A stretch of 64,000 bases of DNA, taken from Dendrophyllia cribrosa. Its lineage: Eukaryota > Cnidaria > Anthozoa > Scleractinia > Dendrophylliidae. A model generated the notes under the pieces. It searched no databases. It was not told the origin of the DNA and was given only the letters and a program-made list of their open reading frames with translations. Below, piece by piece: positions 29,722 through 41,427 of this stretch. The position numbers were made by a program, and so were the translations under genes. Location: the NCBI GenBank assembly GCA_024195265.1, contig JAJLRJ010000013.1:17554021-17618020 (forward strand), written 5' to 3'. The number at the start of each line of letters is the position of its first letter. Position 1 is the first letter of the stretch.

Positions 29722-32700
29722 TCAGCAAAATAAACTTTTTTTCTTAAGCCTATGAATAAGAGTTCTTCTCTTTCCACGACACTTAGTGTTAATGCGGTGG
29801 ACTATTTGATTCCACTGCTCGCTAAAACATGGCGAGTTAAACTTTCTTTGCAAAACTGACAAAAGAAAACTAAGTTTTGAGTTGTCCAGCTGCTGAAAAC
29901 CTCTCGTTCCTGATGTGTTGCATTGTGCCATCTCATCATCAGTAAACAGAACATCAATACAGGCTAGGGCGGCGGTGGACATGTCGTGGCCATAGTCAAC
30001 AATTGCTGTTACCTTGCTCCGCTGTTCGTCCGTTGGTCCGTGACTGTTTGACACCCGTGGGATGACATTCTGATCAAGAGTTAGCAGAGGTTGTCTTAGT
30101 GGAGCCACTTGGAGAGGATACACAGGCGACGTGTCTTGTCCATGGTTCTGACTGAGTGGGGACTTGAATGCACAGTGCGAATCGGTGGGCCCTGAGCTGG
30201 CTGCTTCCCGGGTAGGCTGTACAGGGGCGCTGTTACAAAAATCCATGACAGTTGCGACTGCTGCGGGATCCAATGTCGGCAAGTCTGAGTCGTCATCAAA
30301 TATTGGCGAAGCAGGAGGTTCGTTCTGGTGGAGACACTTCAGCTCTGTTAGTTGCTTCACTACTTTTGTGAGGTGCTGGATCTGCTGTCTAAGTTCGATC
30401 GTCGCATCATAATGGTCAGTCTGTACTGATGCATCAGCGGTATGCCGTGAAACCACACCACTCCCACACTGAACACTTGCCTCGCCAGTCTCAACGTGTT
30501 GGTTTTGCGACCTCTTTCTCTTTAATTCAGCTTGTTTCTGGTTTTGTTGCTGGAGGAACTCGGCCAACAACTGCGCCTACAATAAACACTATTGTTAGGG
30601 CCAATGTGGAAGGTACACCTTTCTCACACTTGAAGCATGCCTACGACAAGCCCGCGACATAACTTGGTTCCCGTTTTAGAAATTACAGATGATAATTTGT
30701 ATCGTCGTTTGTGTCGTACGCATGCGAGTGGCATGTTGAAAAACCCACTGACTAATTTCCGTGGGATCAATGGCGAACATTAATCCCACGGAAATTAGCC
30801 CACAGATAGGAAACATAATCTATTATAATTACTCGTTTGTCATAGCACAAATGTTGGATAAATTTGGTGTCCGGTCGTTTTGCTACAAGCCACAACGTGA
30901 AGTATAAAAATGTGTAAATTTTTCTTTCTTTACGTGGGTTCGGGTAAAAATAAAACTTTCCGGAGTAAATTGACCTCAAATATTATCAAATATGTCGATT
31001 TTTAAATGTAGCGAATTGACTAAATTGCCGTGTAGCGAAACGACCGATAACCGTTATTTGACTTTGTTCAGCAAAACATAAAGATTAGCTGACAATGTTG
31101 TACTCTTTTAGAAACTACTCAGCTGCTGCTTTGTGTACAACACTGTATGTTAATACACATACTAGTTACTAGGTTCCCTACTTCCACATACAATTTACTA
31201 TCCAACTGGTCTTAAGTATAAGCCGTTACTTCATTTCCTGTCAAAAAACGTAACACATGCAGAGTGTATCTGTCCGACGTTACTGCGGGCGGTAGGTTTT
31301 TTGAATTGCGGTCGTTTCGCCAACATCCAGTTCGCTAACGTCTTAGGTCAGTTCGCTAACGTCCTATGTGTCAGTTCTCTTAAGTTTTATTTCAATTTGC
31401 CTACATCTCCCACAAGTCAATTCAAATTCTTTAAATGTAAAAGTGTAAATTAAATGTAAATGTAAAATATTGATGTTAATGTATGTTTTCTTGTCTTCAA
31501 AGAATACAAATGGTTTGCCTGGTCTGTTGCCTGCTGACGACTTGTAAGAGCGATGTCGAAAACTAGTTTCCTAACCGAGTAGACTAACTGATGGAATTAC
31601 CCTTTGATGCCTTCGAATAATAAAGTCGAATAAAGTCCCTTCGAAACTTATGGGCGCCATTTTATGTCCCAGAAGTCAAATCGGCCACAGTAAACATCTC
31701 GAACACTTTGATTTGATTTTGACATTTCCCATTGTGCAGCAAACAAACAAACGATAGAAATCTGGGCGATTTTACTGTAAACGGCTAAAAACAAGACAGA
31801 CGTTCAGACAAGTTAAGTCGAAACTGAAGGAAACGGAAAACTTTGGAAAAATTTCAATTGTTAAGTTTCAATTGTTAAGTTGTTTAACTGGACGCAAATC
31901 CTGGGTTAGCGTTGTTCTTTCTTGTTATTTCAACATTTAATTCAATTTGAAATGAGTAGACAGAGTTTCGCAGTTTACGAATAAGACAAGGTAAGAATCG
32001 AGTATTAAATTATCAACATCGATATTTATTACTAATACAAACTTTCTACTAGCGTGTTATTCTACAAATTCCATAAAGTGGCTATGAAGCCTATTATTCT
32101 ACCACTATTAAATGTCTTCTCTCCGTTTTCTCGATCTCGAAAATAATGAAAGAATGATAGAGTCTTTACTTCTATATACGTCAGATATACGTTAGCGAAC
32201 TGACCTAAGACGTTAGCGAACTGGACGTAGGCGAAACGACTCGTGGGCTAAACAAAGTGAAATAACTTGTTGGTTGCAACAGTTTGTAATCAAATTGATC
32301 AAAGCTACATGTATATCCACACTAGATAACCCACCTCATCTTTCCCCGCATCATCCGTTTTTTTCTTTTTGGCCAAGCTGGCCATGGGTGAACCTTCTGT
32401 TGTCCGTTTTGTTCCACTTTGTTCCACTTCCACATCAAACATGTGAGCGTTTTCAGGATCTTCTACGAACAGCTTCTCTTGATCGTTGAGATTTGCCACA
32501 TCATCTGGAACAAAATCAAATAAAATGTTACTTTCAGTCGTTCAATCACTGACAGTAGGTAAATCTAATTTCATAACACATCAACCTCAATTAAGAAACT
32601 TACCATGTGATGCGATGACCATTGCTTCCAGTACTTTGCCGCTGTGTCTGAGAGTGACAGTTGTAAACTTTGGCGGCTGGAGATCAGTAAATTGATTTTG

Positions 32701-32808
32701 CGTTTCCTTATCTCTCAACCTTTTGGTCTCCACAATACTAGTGGTTTTATCTGAACTAAAATAGACTAGGCACAATTTAGGAACTTTCGTAAGATTTCGA
32801 AGAGCCAT
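29722..32808 (-). CDS. Three-exon BEN-domain gene
   Basis: Exon 1 is 32604-32808 (MALRNLTKVPKLCLVYF ...; an upstream in-frame ATG exists at 32895) and ends at GTAAGT. Exon 2 is 32335-32504, between CCAG and GTGGGT. Exon 3 is 29722-30576, after TTGTAG. Phases agree at both joints. The protein (~410 aa) has a charged Lys-rich middle (MASLAKKKKTDDAGKDE), a coiled-coil (EFLQQQNQKQAELKRKR) and C-terminally a BEN-like domain (ALACIDVLFTDDEMAQCN, KLSFLLSVLQRKF, WNQIVHRINTKCRGKRR). BEN domains bind DNA in chromatin and transcription factors. Intron 2 holds a 930-bp TIR element. The gene lies in the Helentron-like insertion, so it may be captured cargo. Confidence 0.65.
31311..32240. mobile_element. 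TIR element of 930 bp in intron 2 of the BEN gene
   Basis: The left end GTCGTTTCGCC plus two AGTTCGCTAACGTC units is mirrored at the right end by GACGTTAGCGAACT units and GGCGAAACGAC. The TIR is ~50 bp and no transposase frame is seen: a non-autonomous element. A target duplication is not obvious. Confidence 0.7.
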
Positions 32809-32929
32809 GATCCTGTTATCGGGTAATTTGTAGATAATGGCAGGACAGCATTTAGCAGCGCTACTTAAATAGCTAAAGATCGTGTAAATAGCCAATTAAA
32901 AATAACTTAAGACAATGGATTTGTTTGTA

Positions 32930-33599
32930 GGCGGAGAAAAAAAATTCTCACCTTTGCGGTAACAGTGGTTTTTAATTAAGACTTCAACTAGAAAACAACT
33001 TTTGTTTGTATCGAACAAAGATTACAATTCATTTTGTCCTGAATGCCGCGCTTTCATTGTCGAACGAAAAAAAAAAAACTGAAACTGCTCGCACGATCAA
33101 GAAAACAACAGATTGCAGTTCATTTTATCTTAGGATAATTTCTGAATGTCGCGCTTTCATTATCGAGCAAAAAATAAATTGCTTATCTGACACTGCTCGC
33201 GCGATCAAGATTGCAATTCATTTTGTCCCAGGATAACTTTTTAGAAGTGGTTTTGACTACTAGCGGGAAAAATTCTCACCTTTGCGGTGACGGTGTTTTT
33301 TTTTTTAATCAAGACTTTATTGTGAGAACAACTTTTGTTCACTGCTCTCAATCAAGATTAAAATTCATTTTCATTGTCAAACGAAAAAACCCTTGCTATC
33401 TAACAGTGCTCGTGCGATGAACAAAAAAAATTACAGTTTATTTTAAGGTGACTCCATACAGTTGTATAATAATAATAATGACTGCGCGCGCTGATTATTC
33501 CAGTCTGTTCACAGACGTTGATCTTTGATACTGGGCGATAACGGGCACGAAGCGCGCGCTAGAGCGCGGAGTGTGATAACGAGTGCGGAGCGCCCCCCC

Positions 33600-33630
<31 letters not shown>

Positions 33631-34640
33631 AATTAGAACCAATAAAGCCTTTCCTCCAAAGAAGTTCACATGTTTTTTTTTTTTTCTCGCGCTCCGCGCT
33701 TGTTATCGCGCTCAAGCGCGCGCTTCACGCCCGCTATCACCCAGTATTTCGCGAAAAAATAAACGTCTGTGAACAGACTATGATTATACAAGCTTTAAGA
33801 ATCTGCTTGCTTAATCTTGCTTATCTGACACTGCCTGCGCGATCCAGATTGGATTAATTTTGTCCCAGGATAACTTTTTAAAAGTTATTTTGACTACTGA
33901 CGGCAAAAAATTCTCACCTTTGCGGTGACGGTGTTTTTTTTTTAAATCGAGACTTTATTGTGAGAACAACTTTTGTTCACTGCTCTCAATCAAGATTACA
34001 ATTCATTTTTATTGTCGAACGAAAAAGTCCTTGCTATTTGACAGTGCTCGTGCGATGAACAAAAAATTACAATTTATTTTAAGGTGACTCCATACAGTTG
34101 TATAATAATAATAATGACTGCGCGCGCTGATTACTCCAGTCTGTTCACAGACGTTGATTTTGATACTGGGCGATAGCAGGCACGAAGCGCGCGCTAGAGC
34201 ACGGAGTGTGATAACGAGTGCAAAGCACCCGAAAAAAATTCAACCAAAAAAGCCTATTTTCCCCAAAGAAGTCCACATGCGTATTTTTTCTCGCGCTTCG
34301 CGCCCGCCATCGCCCAGTATCTCGCGAAAAAATAAACGTCTGTGAACAGACTCTGAATCTTGCTTATCTGACACTGCTTGCGCGATCCAGAATGCGATTA
34401 GTTTTGTCCCAGGATAACTTTTTAAAAGTTATTCTGACTACTGACGGCAAAAAATGCTCACCTTTGCGGTAAAGGTGTTTTTTTTTTTAAATTAAGACTT
34501 GTGAGAACAACTTTTGTTCACTGCTCTCAATCACGATTACAATTCATTTTCATTGTCGAACGAAAAAAATACCTTGCTATCTGACACTGCTCGCGCGATC
34601 AAGAAAAAAAATACAATTCATTTTAATGTGTCTCCATACA
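32930..34640. repeat. Tandem array with embedded foldback elements
   Basis: Four blocks share TCTCACCTTTGCGGT(G/A)A and CTTTTGTTCACTGCTCTCAA (near 32945, 33280, 33915, 34455). Two of them contain a foldback element (33502-33779 and 34138-34352) with termini AGTCTGTTCACAGACGTT and the inverse. The foldback was thus present before the array expanded. C28/A12 runs lie at 33593-33632. Confidence 0.7.
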
Positions 34641-35115
34641 GAGGAATCTGCGCACTTGGACGGATGCGCGGCTCAAGCAAAAAAAAGTGAACGAGCTCAC
34701 AGCACGGCCTGAATTTTGGCAGCTGTCACACTGAGCATTTTAAGGAAAACATTCATTCATAACCGATTTTTAATCCCAGGATTCCCTGATATTATTGTTA
34801 AAACTTCCAAGAATGACGAGTTTGTAAATTTCATGCAAGAATTGCCTCAAACGCCGAGTAAACAAACCTCGTCGTTTCGAAAGTTCGCACGCCTATATTA
34901 TCGAACGAAAAAAAAAATTGCAATCTGACATTGCTAGCGCGCAACTCTTGTTATTTTAATGAAATTTAACACCTCAAAAGCTATTTCTGTTTTCAAACAT
35001 AGTATTTGTGAAAAATATTTACATTTAATAGCGAAACGAAAGCTAAGGATTTTTACTTCAAAAAAGTGTATTCATATGTATAAATTAAATCTGAGTTACA
35101 ATATTGACAAATCGT

Positions 35116-36222
35116 CTATTGAACATCAGGGGCAACAAAATCTTCTGTTCCTGGACGGCAGAACTCCCTAATTTCTTTGAAAAGGTAGTCAGCCCTTTCA
35201 CGACTGATCCCTTTTGGGGTAATTACTGGTGGTAAACGTCCCGGTTGTGGTATATTCCTTTCACTTTTAAGAATGTTCAGGGCTTTTTCCTCAGATGACC
35301 AGTACTGTTTGCAAAACACCGTTCCAGGAAAATCTTTGTCAAAGCGGAAGTGTTGGTAAGTTTTTAACTGGGGAATCTTCTTAAAAAATGTCTCAAGGTA
35401 TGACATCCAGTCGTACGTTGCTACTCGGCCATCAGCAGCACACGCATCTTGGTAAGTTTTCCAAAGTCGGGACTTTGTCATGGAACTTGGCAGCAATTTC
35501 ACGTCGATTCTTTTGAAGCCAGGAACACGACCGGGAAGTAGAAGGGCTTGCTCTTCGGCGACATTCATTATGAACTTAACGACACGTTCAATGGTTTCAG
35601 CACTGAAGGCGGAGCTAGGTAGACGTTTCTTGTTGCCGTGAGTTCGAAGCGATAATCCATTCTTTCTGTAATGTTTGACAAGACTGTAAAATCTGGTCTT
35701 GTGGAGACGATGCATGAACAGAAAAGTTTTCAGACATATTCGGTGGCCGTGAAAATAGAAAGGCATTCTGGTACGCTGCCGCTTTTTCTCTGCTCTTCCT
35801 GAGTTGCTGACCTCGTCGCAGTTTATGGCGCTTTGAATCATCCCTAGGATTACCAGATCGAGTTCAGTTGAGGAAAGTTCAGCACAGTTGTTTCTGCAAT
35901 CGATGATGTCCTCAAGTCGAATAGTAGAGCTGCATGAAGTTCCTTTATCACCGTGAGTACATCCACATGTTTTACCCACAAAAACCTCCACTTTCGATCG
36001 TTCAGATGTGTCAAACTCCGAAAACTCGAACTCAAACTCAATATCAACCTCCTGATCGTCATGATCGGTTTCTTTACCGCTGCTGTAGTCAGAACTGTAG
36101 TCGTCGTCATCTTGATCATCCTGTTCGTCAACCGGTCTGGCGTTAAAATAATCTTCTACTACGGATTCTAAATTATTTTCGCCCATAAGAAAGTATGAAA
36201 ATTCCTGATTTTGAGATTGCAT
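35116..36222 (-). CDS. Repetitive 368-aa ORF, possible transposon-encoded N-terminal region
   Basis: A single open frame with an acidic, aspartate-rich N-terminus (DQDDDDYSSDYSSGKETD), a cysteine cluster (KTCGCTHGDKGTSC), and a basic helical body (HRICLKTFLFMHRLHKTRFY; EQALLLPGRVPGFKR; LLPSSMTKSRLWKTYQDAC). The latter blocks resemble a large family of repeated animal ORFs that I associate with transposons, normally followed by a DDE-like domain that is missing here; this recollection is unverified. The uninterrupted frame suggests a young or captured copy. It lies near the 5' end of the Helentron-like insertion, so a capture event is possible. Confidence 0.5.
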   Translation of the reverse strand: MQSQNQEFSYFLMGENNLESVVEDYFNARPVDEQDDQDDDDYSSDYSSGKETDHDDQEVDIEFEFEFSEFDTSERSKVEVFVGKTCGCTHGDKGTSCSSTIRLEDIIDCRNNCAELSSTELDLVILGMIQSAINCDEVSNSGRAEKKRQRTRMPFYFHGHRICLKTFLFMHRLHKTRFYSLVKHYRKNGLSLRTHGNKKRLPSSAFSAETIERVVKFIMNVAEEQALLLPGRVPGFKRIDVKLLPSSMTKSRLWKTYQDACAADGRVATYDWMSYLETFFKKIPQLKTYQHFRFDKDFPGTVFCKQYWSSEEKALNILKSERNIPQPGRLPPVITPKGISRERADYLFKEIREFCRPGTEDFVAPDVQ

Positions 36223-36929
36223 GGTAAGCTTTTAACTATGATGTTGGCCGATAGATTACGAATATTATTATGGAGTAATTCTTTGCGTGTGTAAACGTTT
36301 GGAGTACAAAGAGACAATGGACGTAACTATGGAAACCAAAATCAAGAGAATGCGCGCAAAGCACCAATGAACATCGATCGAAACATCGTGCTCGATCGCT
36401 TGTGAAAAATCCAAGAGGCCGTGTTATTTTCTCTGTTTATTTATGTTTCAAAGAGGCAAACAGATTTTATTTCCCTTTAGTCTGCTTTCCGTGTAGATTT
36501 TACTCAAAACATCCGAACAATGTAAGAAGCTAATCAAAGCAAGTAACCAAGTAAGCTTCCTTTGTACATGGTAATCTAGCGTGTTATGTTCTATCGTGCT
36601 AAAGAAACAAAGGAACTTGGCGTGTTAAGAAAACAAAGGAGTATTGCGTGTTAAAGAAACAAAGCTCTACCGTGTTAACCAAAACCAACAAAGGCCACAA
36701 ACACGCTATTGTTTTTACTTGCATATCCGCACGTTAAGCGTGTCGTGTCAGAATCGTGCGAGCGTGTTATATCGTGCCGTGTGCGTGCGTTCACCTTATT
36801 CCCTGAAATCCCGTGGAGGGTCACAAATGTTAACAAAACTAAACAAAGAACCTTTGTTAACAACTTTTGCCCCTTTTTTTCGTTGTGAATCGTACATCTC
36901 GTTTATGCGCAAGCGCATTAACGAGATAA

Positions 36930-38352
36930 AAATGATGGCAGCCCAAGCTTTTCGTTGACCATAAACTGTATCAAAGCTCGAAGCTCTCTGCGCCTTTGTT
37001 CCCAATACTGTGAGGTGCCACGGAGACTTGCACCAAAGTACAGTAGCCTGTTCACAGCGGTAGTGTCACCCCTGGCAAAACGTTCTTGCAGGTCGGCCAC
37101 AGTTCAAACTTTGATGTGTGGGTCTCCGAGTTGTTGATCAACAAAGTATCTGCTCTGTTCTAGCGCACGTTTCCTCATGATCATGTTGTGCACGACAAAT
37201 TTCCATACTTTGTGCTTGGCAAACCGCCCGTTTTGCTACCACATCAAATGTTCTTCCCACTCGTGAAGACATGTACACGTTCTTGGACGGTTTATATGAA
37301 AATCACCCCGACCAGTTGGGAACAAGCAAGGAAAAGCCATAGTGAAGAGTATGGTGTTGTGAACTTTAATGCTGGAGTGGAGTTTGTCGTGGGCCATGGG
37401 ATTACAGGGCGTTCTGCTGATCGTGTTGCACTGTTATCATTAGGTGGTCCAAGATCGGTTGTTAGCTGGTTCACTGTAGACCTATCTGTTCTTCCACATT
37501 CACTCCTGGCTCCGGGATGAGAACTCCTGAGATAGTGGAGTCATCTTCAGTGTCTACATCTCCAGGGTCTACTTGGTGTGGGGCTGGCCCTCTGTCATCC
37601 ATATGTTGAGCACTTGAAAACTCCACCGTTCTCAGATTTGGCAATTCTCCATCACAAGGTAAGGCATTGATGCGAGAATAATCAATAACAATGTCAGCGT
37701 AGCTAATGTTGTTCGCCTGCAACCAACGGAGTGCTTCTTCTACACGTCGCCGTCTGACTCTAAGGTCTTTATGGGTGTCGTGTTTTCCTTGTCGGCGCAC
37801 TCGATTGATGTCTATGTCCGATGGTAATCGTGGAAGAATCGTCGCTGGTTCCTAAACAGCCTGAGGGAATGCGATGCAGTGACCCTTTGCAGCGATCCCA
37901 CCATGCTTCAACAAATGGACGTGTATTGTTGGCGCAATTCTGGCTATAAGCATCTGCTCTGCATCAGTCAAATTACTGAGCTAATCCGGAACACATCCTG
38001 GATCCATATTGTTGTCAGCAGACCAAAGTCTTTGCGGATTTTTATCTTTTTTACAACGATAGCACAAATCTTCAGTTCTAGTTGCTTTATTTGTTAAACG
38101 TCTTTCTTTGCACACTTCACAGAAGCTAAATCTGTTGCATAACTGGTCAAGTTCAAAAGCGCGAATGGCACAATAAGCACGATTTTCTTGCTCGGTCGAT
38201 CCTGCGGGTGGTTGTGGAGGCAGATCCTGGATAATGTTTCTCAACCTTTTTTCCACTTTTGCAATTCTTCGCGAATTTCGCCTCTCTCTTGTCCTTCGTT
38301 CATCTGGAGTTTTTTCTTCGCCTGATTTCGCATGCTCGTATGTTATGCCCAC
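36930..38352 (-). pseudogene. Helitron Rep/helicase, N-terminal part, decayed
   Basis: Minus-strand frames begin (near 38352) with a cysteine motif block FCEVCKERRLTNKATRTEDL then CYRCKKDKNPQRLWSADNNM (a DUF6570-like Helitron N-terminus). They continue near 37300-37150 through degenerate coding (FAKHKVWKFVVHNMIMRKRA) with at least two stops, and end in ARGDTTAVNRLLYFGASLRG and NEKLGLPSF. The next codon of the same gene is at 24283. The piece is therefore the 5' half of the gene described at 20969-24283, separated by the 12.65 kb insertion. Confidence 0.8.
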
Positions 38353-38609
38353 TGAACGCGCCCTGTCTAAAAGAGATAGTGGCTCAATTATACTTACTCC
38401 TCCATCTTATATGCCACTATGTCCAACATTTTCCTCACCAAGCTGCCGGTCTGCATGTGTCACAGATGTTGGTGATGATATGGGAAACTGTCCGTGGCAA
38501 TGCTGTTGCGACACATCACCAACACTAGTTTCATTTTCTCCTCTTTCGCGCTCTTGATTAATTGCTCCCCCTAATGAAGAAAATACAAATTGATGTATAA
38601 TGTCCATAA

Positions 38610-39820
38610 ATAGCTTGCTTACTTATTTGTGTCTTCTGCAAAGGCCATATATACTCCTCCTTCTCTGTGTGTCAGGGAAACCAAACATGTTATTCAAATA
38701 CTACATGTATAAGCTTTGGAAACCATAAGCTGTTTGGCTGAAATGTCACAATATACAATTCTACTGGATGGTTTTTCACTTCACCAGTGCTTGGAGACAT
38801 GAAATCAGCTCCTTTAGGAGCCAAAATTGCACAATGTAGAACAGTAAACTAATGATATTATTAGTTTTTAGTCCTTTTAAACTAAGGTGAAAAGGTCGGA
38901 AGCACAAGAATTAAACTCAAAAGAATTTAGCTGTAAACAAATGCTTCGACGATCTACTAGCTTCAATTTAAAATGAAATCAGGTTTAAAAATAAGCACTT
39001 AGCTCTATATTCCTCCAAATCGGCTCGATTTGCAGAGTTTCGAAGCCTCAAATGCGGTCTTGACCACTGTTTGAAAAATGTGAAACCTGTCTCAGTAGCA
39101 AACCGCGAAAAAATGCAGGAAAATAACGACTTTAATTTAAACCGTTTTTTTCCGCTCTGAAGTGTTTTCGCAGCTGACGTGAAAATAGGCCGTGTAACCG
39201 CTCGAAAAACAAAGCCTCGCTTTGGTTTCAACATGGGCAACGGCGGCGCGCGGAGTCCGGCGGGCACACGCGCGCCCGCGAAACATGCCGCTAGTCATGA
39301 CCATGAAAAATGACGGGCATAGGTTCTATGAGTATGGGGCTACGCGCGGGCTTTCGGCCCGCAGAGCTCCGCTATTATGGGTTGTAGCGCTGCTGGGGGT
39401 CCGTGTCGTCATTCAAGATGCCCGCCAAGATGGCCGCCATCTTGGATTTTACTAAAAATTGAAATGTATCGGAAAAATGTGGAAATTGCAAATATGTTTT
39501 GCTAGAGTTGCAAAATAATATACAACAAGAAGCTGTACACAGCTTGAACTCGTGACGCCTTTAACTCATTGCAGCATTGATTCCCGAGTGTTTTGAGTGC
39601 TTCTTTACGGAGAAACTTAAGCTTAAAATTATGTCTAATCAAAGGGTCCTAAGAGCCAACCCGTGAAGAAGAACTGCTAACGCGTAACGCAATATTGAAC
39701 GGTTCGATATTTGTTTAAAAAATAAAACGTTAGGATTTTTGACGAAAGCAAAGAAAAAAAAAAGTGCATCACATTCATAATGTCCAGTCCGAAAAAATAA
39801 AAAATAAATAAAAAAAGGAC
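38610..39820. other. Intergenic, repeats only
   Basis: No coding frame seen. 39541-39790 contains sequence that recurs inverted at 42880-43020 and 43805-43905. Confidence 0.5.
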
Positions 39821-39821
39821 G

Positions 39822-39893
39822 CAAGCGTGACTTGAACTGTGGCCTTGCGAGCATTAGGCCACAACCTTAATCCACTAAACTATCGAGGAACTC
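39822..39893 (-). other. tRNA-like (possible SINE head or pseudo-tRNA)
   Basis: On the minus strand, GAGTTCCTCGATAGTTTAGT resembles a tRNA 5' half with an A-box, and ACAGTTCAAGTCACGC resembles a B-box. The anticodon stem does not pair well, so this is not called as a functional tRNA. A/T-rich sequence on its 3' side would fit a SINE. Confidence 0.35.
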
Positions 39894-40129
39894 AACTCAA
39901 TGACCACTAAATTTATTTATTTTAAGGTAGATACGCATCAAAACGCCTGTTTCGGTTGAAAAATTCTTTTAGATCGATTTTAATGTTGCACAAAAGACTC
40001 CAAATGCGAAACATCTTTAAGCTTACTGTCGTTTATATTCGTTTACATCAAACAGATTATTGTTATCGCTGGATTCACTGCACCAAATTCACTACATTCA
40101 GTAGCCGACACTTCAAAGCTTAATCGCTG

Positions 40130-40605
40130 AAGCCTGGTTTCCATGTAACCGTAACTACCCCGTAACTGCCGTAAGCGAGCCCCCGGTAGCACTGCGGAAG
40201 TGACCGGGATGCTACCGTATACATACCGCCGGCAGCCGCAGTTGTATGCTTCCATTTGTGACCGCATGACCGTGACGAGCTTTTAGCGCGGAAATGGCTG
40301 CGATTTGATTGGACAGTTCTAATCATGTGTTGTCATAAAAACAATGCAACTCCCCCGGGTTGTCGACGGTTCCCGCCGGCATGTGTTTCCATAAAATCTT
40401 ATCAAGCCTGCGGTGCCGTAAAGTCGGAAAAAGTTGAACTCAACTCAACTTTCCGACACCGGGGACATCGTGCCGCCGGTCATCCCAGATGCCGGAACAG
40501 AATGTTTCCATTACAAATAGAACTACCGCCGGTGTGCCCCAGTGCTACCGCCGGTTCGGCTTACGGCAGTTACGGGGTAGTTACGGTTATATGGAAACCA
40601 GGCTT
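40130..40605. mobile_element. MITE of 476 bp with ~47-bp TIRs
   Basis: AAGCCTGGTTTCCATGTAAC at the left is mirrored by TTATATGGAAACCAGGCTT at the right, with near-identical inner GTAACTACCCCGTAACTGCC. GC-rich centre, no coding capacity. Confidence 0.8.
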
Positions 40606-40711
40606 TAGCAAATTGCAAGTTGTATAAAACACAAAACTTGCCGGGACAAAAGCGGGGAACACAATATCAAACGGTTCTATCCATCCATGAACGCCTTGCA
40701 TTGTCTTGTAA

Positions 40712-41427
40712 ACTCGCAATAGACAATATTCGTATTCACGGTATTGAACTGGAACTAGCGTGCAGTCGAGGCTTATGCGGGGAGTAGTATATAGGGGATG
40801 GCTCAAATACGGTTTTCAAAATGGCTCTCGTTTAACGATTCGTAGATACCCACAAACCCTTAAATTCGTTGTTCCTCAATGCTTATTTTAAGGCCCCAAG
40901 AGCTCCTTTCAGTCGCCCCTGGGCCCTTAACATCAAATTCGGTTTTCAAAATGGCCCTCGTTTAACGATTCGCAGATACCCACAAACCCTTAAATTCGTT
41001 GTCCCTCAATGCTTATTTTAAGGCCCCAAGAGCTCCTTTCAGTCGCTACTTGGCTCTTAACATCAAATACGGTTTTCAAAATGGCCCTCGTTTAACGATT
41101 CGCAGATACCCACAAACCCTTAAATTCGTTGTTCCTCAATGCTTATTTTAAGGCCCCAAGAGCTCCTTTCAGTCGATCCTAGACCCTTAATATAAGCATT
41201 AGGGAACAACGAATTTAAGGGTTTGTGGGTATCTGCGAATCGTTAAGCGGGGGCCATTTTGAAAACCGTATTTGAGCCATCCCCTATATACTACTCGGGG
41301 GAATCTTTTCACATGCAAATATTTTTAATGATATTCCCCCGCATTTATAGCCTCGACTGTAAAGTAATTTCAGTTAGTTTTAATACTTTAATACCGAGAA
41401 TACGAATATTGTCAATTGTACGCTGTA
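40712..41427. mobile_element. Foldback element with a tandem-repeat core
   Basis: Outer arms pair (GACAATATTCGTATTC..CGGTATT at left with AATACCGAGAATACGAATAT at right; CAGTCGAGG with CCTCGACTG; GGGGATGGCTCAAATACGG with its complement). Between them are three 130-bp direct copies (starts 40811, 40941, 41071) and one partial inverted copy. Non-coding. Confidence 0.75.

Larger units (their letters stand above)
24284..36929 (-). mobile_element. Helentron/Helitron2-like insertion, 12.65 kb, in a Helitron gene
   Basis: The insertion separates codons TTT (36930-36932) and TTC (24281-24283) of the minus-strand Helitron gene, i.e. it sits between T and T, as described for Helentron/Helitron2 elements. 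Read on the minus strand, the 5' end is TTATCTCGTTAATGCG within a 14-bp-stem hairpin (36896-36927). The 3' end has the same 14 bp in inverted form (24303-24316), then a short hairpin GGCTTGAAGAGCC and a 6-nt tail. This end structure (5' TIR, subterminal copy, 3' hairpin) fits Helentrons. No Rep/helicase gene of its own is seen, so it appears non-autonomous. It carries a BEN gene, a small spliced frame and repeats. Confidence 0.7.

Noticed and set aside
33509..33857. ORFs across C28/A12 homopolymers with poly-Gly or poly-Pro
   Set aside because: Frame is open only because of homopolymers and foldback sequence.
37188..37520. 110-aa plus-strand ORF
   Set aside because: Shadow of the degenerate minus-strand Helitron frame.
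39822..39893. A functional tRNA gene
   Set aside because: A- and B-box-like sequence but the anticodon stem does not pair. Reported only as tRNA-like.
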